NCBI GenBank assembly: GCA_015231435.1
Contig: JADGBN010000014.1
Location: 1 to 39,727, forward strand
Source: Gammaproteobacteria bacterium
Lineage (GTDB): Bacteria > Pseudomonadota > Gammaproteobacteria > Thiohalomonadales > Thiohalomonadaceae
DNA length: 39,727 bases
Direction: 5' to 3'
Shown here: piece by piece, positions 8,505-17,844 of the stretch
Layout: every line of letters starts with the position of its first letter
Numbering within the stretch: the first letter of the stretch is position 1
Notes under the pieces: model-generated
Told to the model about the DNA's origin: nothing
Seen by the model: the letters and a program-made list of their open reading frames with translations, nothing else
Databases searched by the model: none
Made by a program: the position numbers and the translations under genes

Positions 8505-10595
8505 ATGCGAAATAGATGGAATAGCTCTTTTTTGCCGGTGGTTTTTGCCACGCTGTTGTTAACGGTGGCAAACGGTGCTAAAGGTGAGGAGATGATGCAG
8601 TTTAACTATCCTAGGGTTGCAGACGAGCATCACCAGATGCGACAGCTGCTCGATAACGCCTTTCACTATATTAATCCAGATCACGGTTTGATTGACCCCG
8701 AGTCAGGTTATCCCGTCGAGGGGTGGAATCAGCAGCCACAGCAGGGGCTGTTTCTGCGCTCCTTTACACAACTGACCGCTGTTGGCAGTTGGCTAGAGCT
8801 GTTGGCCAACATTGCCGCAGGCTATGCGGAAAATCTCTATATCACTCCGGATGAGGCGTTAGCGGCGCTGCGTCACGCGATGACGACACTGCTTGCGGAT
8901 CAGCAGAATCCGGAGCTTGCCGCCAAGGGGTTATTGGTTAATTTTCTTGGCTTTGCGGGGGATCGGCGGGTCGGGCCGCTGGCTGAATCTGTCGAGCAGC
9001 AAAAATTTGTGACCGCCTTTGGCAAATCTCAGGGCAAGGCGATCTGGCAGGCGCTGTTAACCAAGGGGTGGCTGGAGGCGCAGGATGCAGGGCGCAAAGG
9101 GGTGGTGCGTCGCAGTGATCAGTATGGGGCGAACTTCTTTAATGGGGTGCTTGAACCCTATGGGCGCGAGCCACTAAAAAGCCAAATTATGGCGCTGCTT
9201 GATCAACGGGTGGTGACCATTATTTTTGGTGATAACGTCAATTTAACGGCAGCACTGGCACGCGCCAGCGGGGCGTTGCTGCGTTCTACGGTTAAAGATA
9301 ATGCTGCTGCCATCGTATTACGGGAGCAGATAGAACATTTTATTGAACGTCAGGGCGAGGGTTATGCACATCTTTATGACCCAAAAAGCGGTACATTCTA
9401 TTTTGGTTGGGATGCGAGCATCGATCGTTTTGTCGGTTGGGATGATGGCCAAGGTCATTGGGTGACAGGTCAGATGAACTATGCCATTAACGAGTTTCGC
9501 GGGCCGTGGAGTTTTGCGGTACTGCGTTACGGATTGCCACTGGCGACACTACGCAATGCCGGTTTTAAGATGCGATCCTATCGCCTAAGCAGTGGCCGCG
9601 ATCTCTATGCACCGCAGGCGTGGGATGGTTCAGCCTTTCAGTTGTTGGGTCTTTCGCAATTTATGCAGGAGATGGATAACCCAGGATGGCGGCAAACCCT
9701 AGAAAATCTGGTGGCGATAACACTCGATTTTGCCCGCCGCCACGCCCATCCAGCACTGCTCTCAGAGGCCTATAGCGGTCATGGTACCGAGTACACTGGC
9801 CATATCGGTATTCCTGACATGGCGGTAAGCCATGCGGCGCTCAATACCCATGCCCCCTCACTTTATACGTTAGGAGTCGCCTACATGGTCGTCCCCGATG
9901 CGGTAGAGGATCACCTGCAGCGGTATTGGCGGGTGATAGATCAGTTATTTACCACTCATGGCCCCTGGGAGGGGTGGGATAGTGAGGCTAAAACAGTTAT
10001 CCCCTACCAGACGACGGCGCATACCCTGTCACTAATTTTGGGTGGGATTAACTCGGCGCAGGAGAATATGCAGCGTTATCTGCAGGCGCAACAGTTGTTA
10101 GCAAAATTGGCACTCATTTATCCTGAGGGTGACAGGGTTAATCTCCTTGCAGCAGAGCATCAGATCGTTACCTGGAGTTCAGACAATAGCAGCATCGACT
10201 TTTCGCGTCAGCCAGACGAGCTCCGTTTTGCCTCACCACTCACGGCTGACGGGGGCGTCTCCTTTATTTTTCCTGAGGATCAGGTGATGAGTTTTTCCAA
10301 TGGTCGATTGCAGCTGCGCTACCGTGGTGCAACTGCGATTAGTCAGGCTTTTATTACCTTTAAGCGGGCAAAGAACGATCCGCTGCCGCCGCCGGCCTTT
10401 CCCGTTGAGATCGCAATCAACCTGTCGCCAAGCGAAGCAGGGGTGATTGAAGTGGTTCTGCCGGCAACGCCTGCCTTAACGGGTATTGCCGAGGTGGCGC
10501 TGCTGCTGCAAGGCGGTGCCGCAGCAGCAGCGGTTGATCTAACGTTGAGTGAGTTCCGTTTTACCCCGTTTCCTGTCAACACTTTAAACGAATGA
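8505..10595 (+). CDS. secreted (alpha/alpha)6-type protein, putative glycoside hydrolase
   Basis: The ATG at 8505 follows GGGGGAG (8491-8497) and opens a clear signal peptide (RNRWNSSFLPVVFATLLLTVANGAKG region). This start gives 696 residues; an in-frame ATG at 8430 would place 25 odd residues before the signal. The mature part begins with NPDHGLIDPESGYPVEGW and continues as repeated amphipathic helices with many Trp/Tyr/Gly/Asp clusters (FYFGWDASIDRFVGWDDG; SEAYSGHGTEYTGH; HAPSLYTLGVAYMV), as in (alpha/alpha)6-barrel glycosidases. The last ~150 residues look like a beta-sandwich carbohydrate-binding module. Catalytic residues cannot be assigned by eye, so enzyme class is open. The stop overlaps the next start (ATGA), which implies a two-gene operon. 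Confidence 0.7.
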   Translation: MRNRWNSSFLPVVFATLLLTVANGAKGEEMMQFNYPRVADEHHQMRQLLDNAFHYINPDHGLIDPESGYPVEGWNQQPQQGLFLRSFTQLTAVGSWLELLANIAAGYAENLYITPDEALAALRHAMTTLLADQQNPELAAKGLLVNFLGFAGDRRVGPLAESVEQQKFVTAFGKSQGKAIWQALLTKGWLEAQDAGRKGVVRRSDQYGANFFNGVLEPYGREPLKSQIMALLDQRVVTIIFGDNVNLTAALARASGALLRSTVKDNAAAIVLREQIEHFIERQGEGYAHLYDPKSGTFYFGWDASIDRFVGWDDGQGHWVTGQMNYAINEFRGPWSFAVLRYGLPLATLRNAGFKMRSYRLSSGRDLYAPQAWDGSAFQLLGLSQFMQEMDNPGWRQTLENLVAITLDFARRHAHPALLSEAYSGHGTEYTGHIGIPDMAVSHAALNTHAPSLYTLGVAYMVVPDAVEDHLQRYWRVIDQLFTTHGPWEGWDSEAKTVIPYQTTAHTLSLILGGINSAQENMQRYLQAQQLLAKLALIYPEGDRVNLLAAEHQIVTWSSDNSSIDFSRQPDELRFASPLTADGGVSFIFPEDQVMSFSNGRLQLRYRGATAISQAFITFKRAKNDPLPPPAFPVEIAINLSPSEAGVIEVVLPATPALTGIAEVALLLQGGAAAAAVDLTLSEFRFTPFPVNTLNE

Positions 10596-11263
10596 GTCAG
10601 ACGCAGCTCTTCATCTGCTTGGGGATAGGGTGGTTCGGCTATTTTGCAATTCACTCACTGCTTGCGACAGTGGCAGTGAAGACTTGGTTTTCACACCATT
10701 TATCGCGCTGGTCACACGGTTATCGTCTTTTTTATAATCTTCTTGCCACGCTGTTGCTGTTGCCCCTTCTCTGGTTGACGCTGGTTCTACAAGGGGAGGC
10801 GTTGTGGCAGTTTAACGCACTGCAGCAGGGTGTCGCCTATCTCCTGAGCGGCTTGGCGATACTCGGATTTATCCTCTCGTTACGCGAATATGATGGCGCA
10901 GAATTTTCCGGTATAAAGCAGTGGCAGGCAGCGAAAATGCGTGCCTCTTCACCGCCTCAGCCCCGTTTCTGTCTGGGTTTTTTTCACCGCTTTGTACGCC
11001 ATCCCTGGTATTTCTTCGGCCTTATTTTAATCTGGAGCCATGAGATGGACGTTGCGATGCTGCTTGGTGCCGTGATGATGAGTGGCTATTTTGTCGTGGG
11101 TTCATCCTGGGAAGAGAGACGATTGATAGCCGAGTATGGTGCAGTTTACCAACACTACCGCCAGCGCGTTCCGGGGTTATTGCCGCGCCCGTGGCGTTAT
11201 CTTTCGCGGCTCGAGGCGCAGCAGTTACTTGGTGAGGGGCAGGTGAGTCAGAAGTGCGACTGA
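10592..11263 (+). CDS. membrane methyltransferase of the ICMT/PEMT-like family
   Basis: This 223-residue membrane protein has about five hydrophobic segments. The family signature is present near the C-terminus: FVRHPWYFFGLILIWS, then a hydrophobic segment, then SSWEERRLIAEYGAVYQHY and RVPGLLP. In isoprenylcysteine and phosphatidylethanolamine-type methyltransferases the RHPxY and EExxL motifs bind S-adenosylmethionine at the membrane face. The substrate is unknown. Translation is coupled to the preceding secreted putative glycosidase by an ATGA overlap, so the two may act on the same envelope glycan or glycolipid (inference). Confidence 0.75.
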   Translation: MSQTQLFICLGIGWFGYFAIHSLLATVAVKTWFSHHLSRWSHGYRLFYNLLATLLLLPLLWLTLVLQGEALWQFNALQQGVAYLLSGLAILGFILSLREYDGAEFSGIKQWQAAKMRASSPPQPRFCLGFFHRFVRHPWYFFGLILIWSHEMDVAMLLGAVMMSGYFVVGSSWEERRLIAEYGAVYQHYRQRVPGLLPRPWRYLSRLEAQQLLGEGQVSQKCD

Positions 11264-11350
11264 ACAATATCCAGTGAAATCTGGAAAATCTCTGGAACGA
11301 TAATATTTTTGTTTTTAATTCATTAAATTTGCTACACCACCTCTTCGCGC

Positions 11351-11360
11351 GTAACCGTTC
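11351..11360 (+). repeat. short block shared with the REP-like palindrome arm
   Basis: GTAACCGTTC occurs here and again at 11707-11716, where it begins the left arm of the palindrome that hosts the IS110 element. In both places it is followed by a C-rich run. It may be a third, partial or decayed copy of that repeat; ten bases alone are weak evidence. Confidence 0.35.
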
Positions 11361-11407
11361 GCTCCCCTCCCTTAAATCTCCCTCATTTGTCTCTCATGCC
11401 TCAAACC

Positions 11408-11656
11408 TCAAACGCGACCGAAATCGGCCAGATGTTCCGGATTGGATGCAAGGTCAGCGGGGCCGCCGGCGAAACAACCCACCAAGTCACCGGCCCGGTC
11501 GAGCGCCGAGACGAAAGGGGCATTGGTCTTGCGCTGCCGCAGATAGCTTTCCAAGGCACGGCGCACGATCTCAGACTTGCTCAGGTGCTCCTGGGCGCTG
11601 GCTTCGAGGATTTTGGCTTCAAGATGGGATGGAAGTTTGACGGTGAGTGTGTTCAT
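11408..11656 (-). CDS. ribbon-helix-helix (CopG-type) antitoxin, apparently without its toxin
   Basis: The 82-residue frame begins MNTLTVKLPSHLEAKI, a beta strand followed by two helices containing LSKSEIVRRALESYL, the classical RHH pattern. Proteins of this type pair with VapC-like toxins, binding DNA through the N-terminal RHH fold and neutralising the toxin through the C-terminal tail (here DLASNPEHLADFGR). A toxin would be expected immediately downstream on the minus strand, below 11408, but that space holds only a few codons before a stop. ATGs at 11665 and 11698 are alternative starts; none has a clear ribosome binding site. Confidence 0.7.
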   Translation of the reverse strand: MNTLTVKLPSHLEAKILEASAQEHLSKSEIVRRALESYLRQRKTNAPFVSALDRAGDLVGCFAGGPADLASNPEHLADFGRV

Positions 11657-11706
11657 CGATTGCATAATACTTGGCGGCAGAAGGTAATACAAGTACATGC
11701 TGTGTT

Positions 11707-11755
11707 GTAACCGTTCAGACCCCCACTACTTTTTCTCCCTCTCCCTTTGGGAGAG
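11707..11755 (+). repeat. left part of a REP-like palindromic repeat split by the IS110 element
   Basis: This arm runs from GTAACCGTTCAGAC through a T-run to a hairpin, CCCTCTCCC (11737-11745), TTT, GGGAGAG (11749-11755). Rejoining it to 12920 restores a perfect 9-bp hairpin stem and the continuous sequence GGGAGAGGGTTGGGGTGAGG. Its outer part is the approximate reverse complement of 12920-12962, so the uninterrupted element was a palindrome of about 92 bases. Confidence 0.75.
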
Positions 11756-11773
11756 CAACTGTGTTAATTAAAG

Positions 11774-12917
<1,144 letters not shown>

Positions 12918-12919
12918 AG

Positions 12920-12962
12920 GGTTGGGGTGAGGGTAAAAAAAGCAGGGTGTCTGAACGTTTAC
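12920..12962 (+). repeat. right part of the REP-like palindromic repeat
   Basis: The reverse complement of this segment follows the left arm: GTAAACGTTCAGAC here against GTAACCGTTCAGAC at 11707, then C-rich, T-run and CCCTC blocks in the same order. It directly continues the hairpin GGGAGAG of the left part once the IS is removed. Confidence 0.7.
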
Positions 12963-12984
12963 CCCCGTCATTCTTGAAAACGGT

Positions 12985-13109
12985 GGTTCGTTGCACCAAA
13001 GGCAGGCTGCGCACGCTGCAGTTGCTCACCCTAATCACATAGGTTACTATGCTCATGGAGATTCGTAACTTTGCCGCCTTCCATCATTTCCAATGATTTT
13101 TGGTATAGA
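12985..13109 (+). repeat. dispersed intergenic repeat, copy 2
   Basis: This copy is collinear with 1-125 and ends at TATAGA (13104-13109), preceded by TGG, which makes an extended -10-like element. The solute-binding protein gene starts 34 bases later in the same orientation, as the chemoreceptor gene does after copy 1. Apparent reading frames through it (for example an in-frame ATG at 13071) are excluded as coding because the repeat is intergenic in both places. Confidence 0.8.
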
Positions 13110-13142
13110 TGTCTAAAATCAACTTTTTTAGGGAGTCACATC

Positions 13143-13850
13143 ATGGGTAAAATACTGTTATTACTAGCTTTACTGATCTCTGCCCATGCACGGGCAGCGC
13201 CCTCTCTGGAAATTATTTTTGAAGAGCGAATTCCCTATGTCAGCGAGCAAGGGGAGTCGATTAGCGGTATTGTGGCGACGCCCCTAATCAATGCCCTTCA
13301 GGCAGCAAAAATCACCTACTCCTTGCAGAGTAAGCCCTCGAATCGACATCTTCATGAGATTCAGGCGAATCTTACGCCTCTCTGTGCGGTGGGCTGGTTT
13401 AAAAATCCGCAACGGGAAGCTTTTGCTAAATTTACCCGTCCTCTCTATCATGATAAGCCGATGGGGGTACTTGTCCGACGTGATGATACCGCGATTCATC
13501 AGATAAAAGATCTCGATACCCTGTTGCAGCAACAGGGGATGAAATTGCTCAGCAAAGCATCCTACTCCTACGGGAGTGTGCTGGATGCCAAGTTGGCGCA
13601 GTATCAGGTCAAGCGCCATGATGTGAGTGTCGATAATGTGACTTCGCTGACGCTGATCGCTAAAAAACGTGGCGATTATCTTTTTATTAGCCAGGAAGAG
13701 GCGGCGCTGCTGCTGGTTGAACATCCAGAGCGCGAGCAGCTTGAGGTACTCGAGATAGCAGGGATGCCGGAGGGGAGTTCTCGCTATTTAATCTGTTCCC
13801 AAATGGTGGATGACGAGGTTATTGCTGCGCTTAATGCGCAGATACCCTAA
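13143..13850 (+). CDS. orphan periplasmic solute-binding protein (SBP family 3)
   Basis: The ATG at 13143 follows AGGGAG (13130-13135) and gives 235 residues with a signal peptide ending at ARA|AP. The mature part has the bilobed family-3 pattern: LEIIFEERIPYV at the start, a conserved aromatic-rich first lobe (AVGWFKNPQREAFAKFTRPLYHDKPMGVLVRRDD), then the second lobe (KLLSKASYSYGSVLDAKL) and return. No transporter permease or ATPase is nearby. The next gene, 25 bases on, contains three more domains of the same fold fused to a phosphatase, so this protein may deliver or compete for ligand in signalling rather than transport (inference). Confidence 0.75.
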   Translation: MGKILLLLALLISAHARAAPSLEIIFEERIPYVSEQGESISGIVATPLINALQAAKITYSLQSKPSNRHLHEIQANLTPLCAVGWFKNPQREAFAKFTRPLYHDKPMGVLVRRDDTAIHQIKDLDTLLQQQGMKLLSKASYSYGSVLDAKLAQYQVKRHDVSVDNVTSLTLIAKKRGDYLFISQEEAALLLVEHPEREQLEVLEIAGMPEGSSRYLICSQMVDDEVIAALNAQIP

Positions 13851-13875
13851 TCGCCTTTAGGGGCAGGAGTGATTT

Positions 13876-16800
13876 GTGGTGAGACGTTTTTTAAGTTATT
13901 TTTTCAGCGGGCTGTGGTTAATCACTCTGTTGGGAATAACCACCCTGCAGGCATCACCACGCGATGCCGCAACGATTGCCGGAATCTCTGCCAACTTTCT
14001 CTTCGAGCTTAATCAACAGGGGCTGCAACGGGCGCTTGCCCCCTACCTGCGAGAAAAAAGTAACATTCGCTCGGTGGCGATTATCGATATGCTCGATAAC
14101 TCCACCTTCTGGACCTATCAACTCCACAAAGAGAGTGCTCTCTATAATCAGCCGTTGCCCGAGGCTTGTGCCCAGCAGCAGGCTGTGGTGGAGTCCGCCA
14201 TCACCCATGACGGGGATGATATCGGTCTTGTACGCATCTGTTTTGAGGTGGCAGCAGGGCAGGTACTGCTCAGCAGTGAGGAGTTGGCATGGTTAACCGT
14301 CAATCCGGTACTACGGGTACATAACGAGCGCGATTTCGCCCCCTTTAACTTCAACCATAATGGAACGCCTGCCGGTCTTTCGGTTGACTTAATGAACCTA
14401 ATGGCAGAGAAAGTGGGCGCACGAATTGAGTATGTGACCGGTGAGTGGAGTGATCTGCTTAACATGGCAATGAATCGTAAGCTCGATGTGATGCTTAATA
14501 TTGCCCATAGCGAAGATCGCGCACAACACCTGCTCTATGTAGGTAAAATGATGGAAAACCCCAATGCTATTTTTGCTCGGAGCAGTGACCCCAGCATTAG
14601 TGACATTGAGTCACTTGCGGGCAAGAAAGTAGCAGTGGTAGATGGTTTTTTTCAGGAAAAACTGTTGCGTGATCAATACCCGCTCATTCAACGCTTAGTG
14701 GTTGGCAATGTTGCCGAAGCGCTGCGAACCGTCGCCTATGGTCGTGCTGATGCCACCATTGGTTCTCGCCTCGTTAATAATTACACCATTAATGATCTGC
14801 TCCTCTCCGGGATTAATGTTAAGGGAGAGTTCGCAGCGGATAATCCCCATGCCACCGAACTCCATATCGCAGTGCGCAACAATGCGCCCCTGTTGCAGGG
14901 AATTCTCAGTAAGGCACTGGCCGCAGTTACCCCGGTTGAAATGAGCGCTATTCGCAAACGCTGGGTGATTGGCGACATTGATAATCAACAGTTAATCCTC
15001 CCCCAAGCGTTGCGTGACTGGATAGCCGAGCATCCGAAAATTGTCGTTGGCGGCGAAATGGACTGGGCACCCTTTGATTATGTTGATGAGCGGGGCGAGT
15101 ATGCGGGTCTTGCAAAAGATTACCTCGACCTAATTGCCAAAATGACTGGCCTTAAGTTTGAGGTGCGTACCGGTCTGCGCTGGAACGAACTCCTCGATGC
15201 GCTGCAAACAGGCGAGATAGATATGCTGCCTGCGTTAAACTTTTCCAGTGAACGTGAGTCGTTTATTAACTTCACCCAGCCCTATCTGACACTCTCAGAC
15301 TATTTTTTTACGCGTCGTGAAACTGCAAAAATTGACTCAATGCAGGCGTTGGCAGGGAGCAAGCTGGCTGTTGTTAAGGGGTATGAGGTTGTTGACTGGC
15401 TGCGCGCCAAGCATCCGGAGATAGTTCTGCATGAGGCTGATTCTATTATTGATGCGCTGCGTCTGGTGGAGTCCGGTGAGGCCCTGGCGATGATTAATGA
15501 TAATCCCTCGACCACCTATAACATGGGTAAATACTTCATTACCAACATCGAAATTCGTAATCTTGTTCCCGAACGTAGTCCCAATCATCTGCATATGGGG
15601 GTTAAAAAGGGGTATGAACCGCTGGTCGAGATCCTTAATCAATCATTAAGGCATCTCTCCCAGGAAGATCGTCGTCTGATAGCGTCGCACTGGATGAGCA
15701 GCGTTGAGGGCGGATCGGGCAGCCTCGATGTGACGGATCAAGAGCGACAGTACCTCTTAACCCGACCGACGCTAAAGTTTGCCGTCGATCCCAACTGGCT
15801 CCCTATTGAAGGCATTAACCGTGAGGGATCGCGCTATGAGGGGATGATGGCAGATCTGCTGCAGCAAATTGCCGATCTCTCGGGAATTCATTTTGAGTTG
15901 GTGGCGACGGAGAAGTGGAGTGAATCGGTGGCGCTGGCGACTCAGGGTGAGGTACAGATGCTCGCCGCCGTTAGTAAAACAGCAGAGCGGGAGAAGTTTC
16001 TCAATTTCAGTAGTCGTACCTTTGAGTTAAATGATGGCATTCTTACGCGTGCCGATGCCGGATTCATTAATGATCTGGGCGAACTCCAGGGTATGCGGGT
16101 TGGCGTCTCCCAGGGAACATCCGTAGAGGCGATGTTAAAACGCGAATATCCCAAGCTGATTCTGGTACCGGTTCAAGGGACGATGAACGGTATTCAGCAG
16201 CTGCTGAGCAAGAAGATCGACGCCTATGTCGATAACCTAGAAGTTGCCGGTTATATCATTAATCAGGAGGGATTTTATAACCTTAAAGTGGCGATGCGGT
16301 TACCCCAACGGCGCCATATTTTTATTGCCCTGCGCAAGGATCTTCCCGATGCCGCACTCTCTATTATTAATAAGGCGATTGCAGCGATACCCGATGCTGA
16401 TCTGAATACCATTCGCCAGCGTTGGGTCGGTTTGAAAGTGAGTGATGGCTTTGATTACGCACTGCTCTGGAAGTTGGCGCTGGGTGTCTTGGTTATCTTC
16501 ATCTTTTTTACTTGGAATAACTATCGACTGCAGCGTCTGGTTGCCGCGAAAACAGCGGATATTGAGAAGCAGAAGGAGCGCTTGATTGAGTTTAATCGTA
16601 CGCTAGAGGAGCGGGTTGAAGAGCGTACCCAGATGCTTGCCAGTCGCGAGGCACATATTCGCACGGTGATGGATAACGTTGAGGATGCGATTGTCAGTAT
16701 TAACCCATATGGCATTATTGAATCAGCCAACCGTGCTACGCAGGCTATTTTTGGTTATCCGGCAGCGGAGATTGTCGGTAAAAATATCAAAATGTTAATG

Positions 16801-17802
16801 CAACAGCAGGAGGCGATGCAGCACGATCGCTATATGGCTCGCTACTCCCGCACGAGTCAGGGAGAGATCGTCGGTCGTGGGCCGCGAGAGCGAATCGGCA
16901 AACACCGTGATGGACATGAGATCTTTCTTGAGGTCTCTGTTGGCGAAGTGAATTTGAATGAAACTCGACTCTATGTCGGGGTGTTGCGCGATATTAGCGA
17001 ACGTAAAGAGGCGGAACATCGTCTGCAAGATGCCTTTGAAGTGATTACTGGCTCGATACAGTACGCCAGCCGTATTCAGCGCTCTATTCTGCCGCGGGAT
17101 ACCGAGGTTAGTAAGATGCTGCCCCATGCCTTTATCACATGGGAGCCGCGTGATGTCGTTGGTGGCGATATCTACTGGATAATTGAGTGGGGTGCAGGCG
17201 TTTACGTTATTCTTGGTGATTGTACGGGGCATGGCGTGCCGGGCGCATTTATGACGCTTATCTCTAACGGAGCGCTGGAGCACTCTATCGATCTGGTTAA
17301 CGAAGGGGATTGTGCAGCGCTGTTAGGGCATATGCACCGTACCATGCAGCTCTCTCTGGGACAGCATCGTGAGGGAGGAGACTCTGATGATGGTATCGAA
17401 CTCGGCATGGTCTATATTCCCCGACATGGCGGCTCGCTCACCTACGCGGGGGCACGCTTCTCCCTCTTCTATCACGACCTTGAGGGGGAGGTGGTCGAGG
17501 TTAAGGGCGACAAGAGGGGCATCGCCTACCGGGCGGTGCCTCACCAGACTGTCTATACCAATACCTCTGTAGAGCGACCTGCCGGGCGTCGTTTTATTAT
17601 GAGTACGGATGGTTTGGTTGATCAGGTTGGCGGCGAGAAGCGACGCATGTTGGGTAAAAAGCGTTTTATGGAGCTGCTGCTAGCGTCGCGGCAGCGGCCG
17701 ATTACCGAGGTTGGGGATACCCTCTATGCCGAGATGGTGGCGTATATGGGTGAAGAGAAACGGCGTGATGATGTGTCGTTAATCGGATTTGAGTGTTCGT
17801 GA
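13876..17802 (+). CDS. transmembrane sensor phosphatase: three SBP domains, PAS, SpoIIE/PP2C
   Basis: A GTG start after AGGAG (13865-13869) gives 1308 residues. The order is: signal or anchor (about 5-24), an N-terminal region (30-134), three tandem family-3 solute-binding domains (about 135-360, 378-608, 623-855), a membrane segment (about 861-882), a coiled coil, PAS plus PAC (924-1045), then a SpoIIE-type PP2C domain (1055-1308). The phosphatase metal ligands appear in [26 protein letters not shown] and RRDDVSLIGF. Each SBP unit is preceded by a similar lead-in (WLTVNPVLRV, WIAEHPKIVV, YLLTRPTLKF). The protein would sense periplasmic ligands and dephosphorylate Ser/Thr on a cytoplasmic partner, classically a STAS-domain protein. 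None is encoded here. SBP-kinase fusions are known; the SBPx3-SpoIIE combination is less usual. Confidence 0.88.
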   Translation: MVRRFLSYFFSGLWLITLLGITTLQASPRDAATIAGISANFLFELNQQGLQRALAPYLREKSNIRSVAIIDMLDNSTFWTYQLHKESALYNQPLPEACAQQQAVVESAITHDGDDIGLVRICFEVAAGQVLLSSEELAWLTVNPVLRVHNERDFAPFNFNHNGTPAGLSVDLMNLMAEKVGARIEYVTGEWSDLLNMAMNRKLDVMLNIAHSEDRAQHLLYVGKMMENPNAIFARSSDPSISDIESLAGKKVAVVDGFFQEKLLRDQYPLIQRLVVGNVAEALRTVAYGRADATIGSRLVNNYTINDLLLSGINVKGEFAADNPHATELHIAVRNNAPLLQGILSKALAAVTPVEMSAIRKRWVIGDIDNQQLILPQALRDWIAEHPKIVVGGEMDWAPFDYVDERGEYAGLAKDYLDLIAKMTGLKFEVRTGLRWNELLDALQTGEIDMLPALNFSSERESFINFTQPYLTLSDYFFTRRETAKIDSMQALAGSKLAVVKGYEVVDWLRAKHPEIVLHEADSIIDALRLVESGEALAMINDNPSTTYNMGKYFITNIEIRNLVPERSPNHLHMGVKKGYEPLVEILNQSLRHLSQEDRRLIASHWMSSVEGGSGSLDVTDQERQYLLTRPTLKFAVDPNWLPIEGINREGSRYEGMMADLLQQIADLSGIHFELVATEKWSESVALATQGEVQMLAAVSKTAEREKFLNFSSRTFELNDGILTRADAGFINDLGELQGMRVGVSQGTSVEAMLKREYPKLILVPVQGTMNGIQQLLSKKIDAYVDNLEVAGYIINQEGFYNLKVAMRLPQRRHIFIALRKDLPDAALSIINKAIAAIPDADLNTIRQRWVGLKVSDGFDYALLWKLALGVLVIFIFFTWNNYRLQRLVAAKTADIEKQKERLIEFNRTLEERVEERTQMLASREAHIRTVMDNVEDAIVSINPYGIIESANRATQAIFGYPAAEIVGKNIKMLMQQQEAMQHDRYMARYSRTSQGEIVGRGPRERIGKHRDGHEIFLEVSVGEVNLNETRLYVGVLRDISERKEAEHRLQDAFEVITGSIQYASRIQRSILPRDTEVSKMLPHAFITWEPRDVVGGDIYWIIEWGAGVYVILGDCTGHGVPGAFMTLISNGALEHSIDLVNEGDCAALLGHMHRTMQLSLGQHREGGDSDDGIELGMVYIPRHGGSLTYAGARFSLFYHDLEGEVVEVKGDKRGIAYRAVPHQTVYTNTSVERPAGRRFIMSTDGLVDQVGGEKRRMLGKKRFMELLLASRQRPITEVGDTLYAEMVAYMGEEKRRDDVSLIGFECS

Positions 17803-17844
17803 TTGTTCCACTGAGCCGCCAACAGGTGATGATCGGGAGGGGGC

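Noticed and set aside
11329-11710. Plus-strand frames of ~100 codons over the antitoxin
   Set aside because: Antisense to the CopG-type gene, whose RHH pattern is clear; the plus frames have no recognisable motif.
13071-13142. Upstream extension of the solute-binding protein from ATG 13071
   Set aside because: The extension lies inside the dispersed repeat; the ATG at 13143 has AGGGAG and opens a clean signal peptide.
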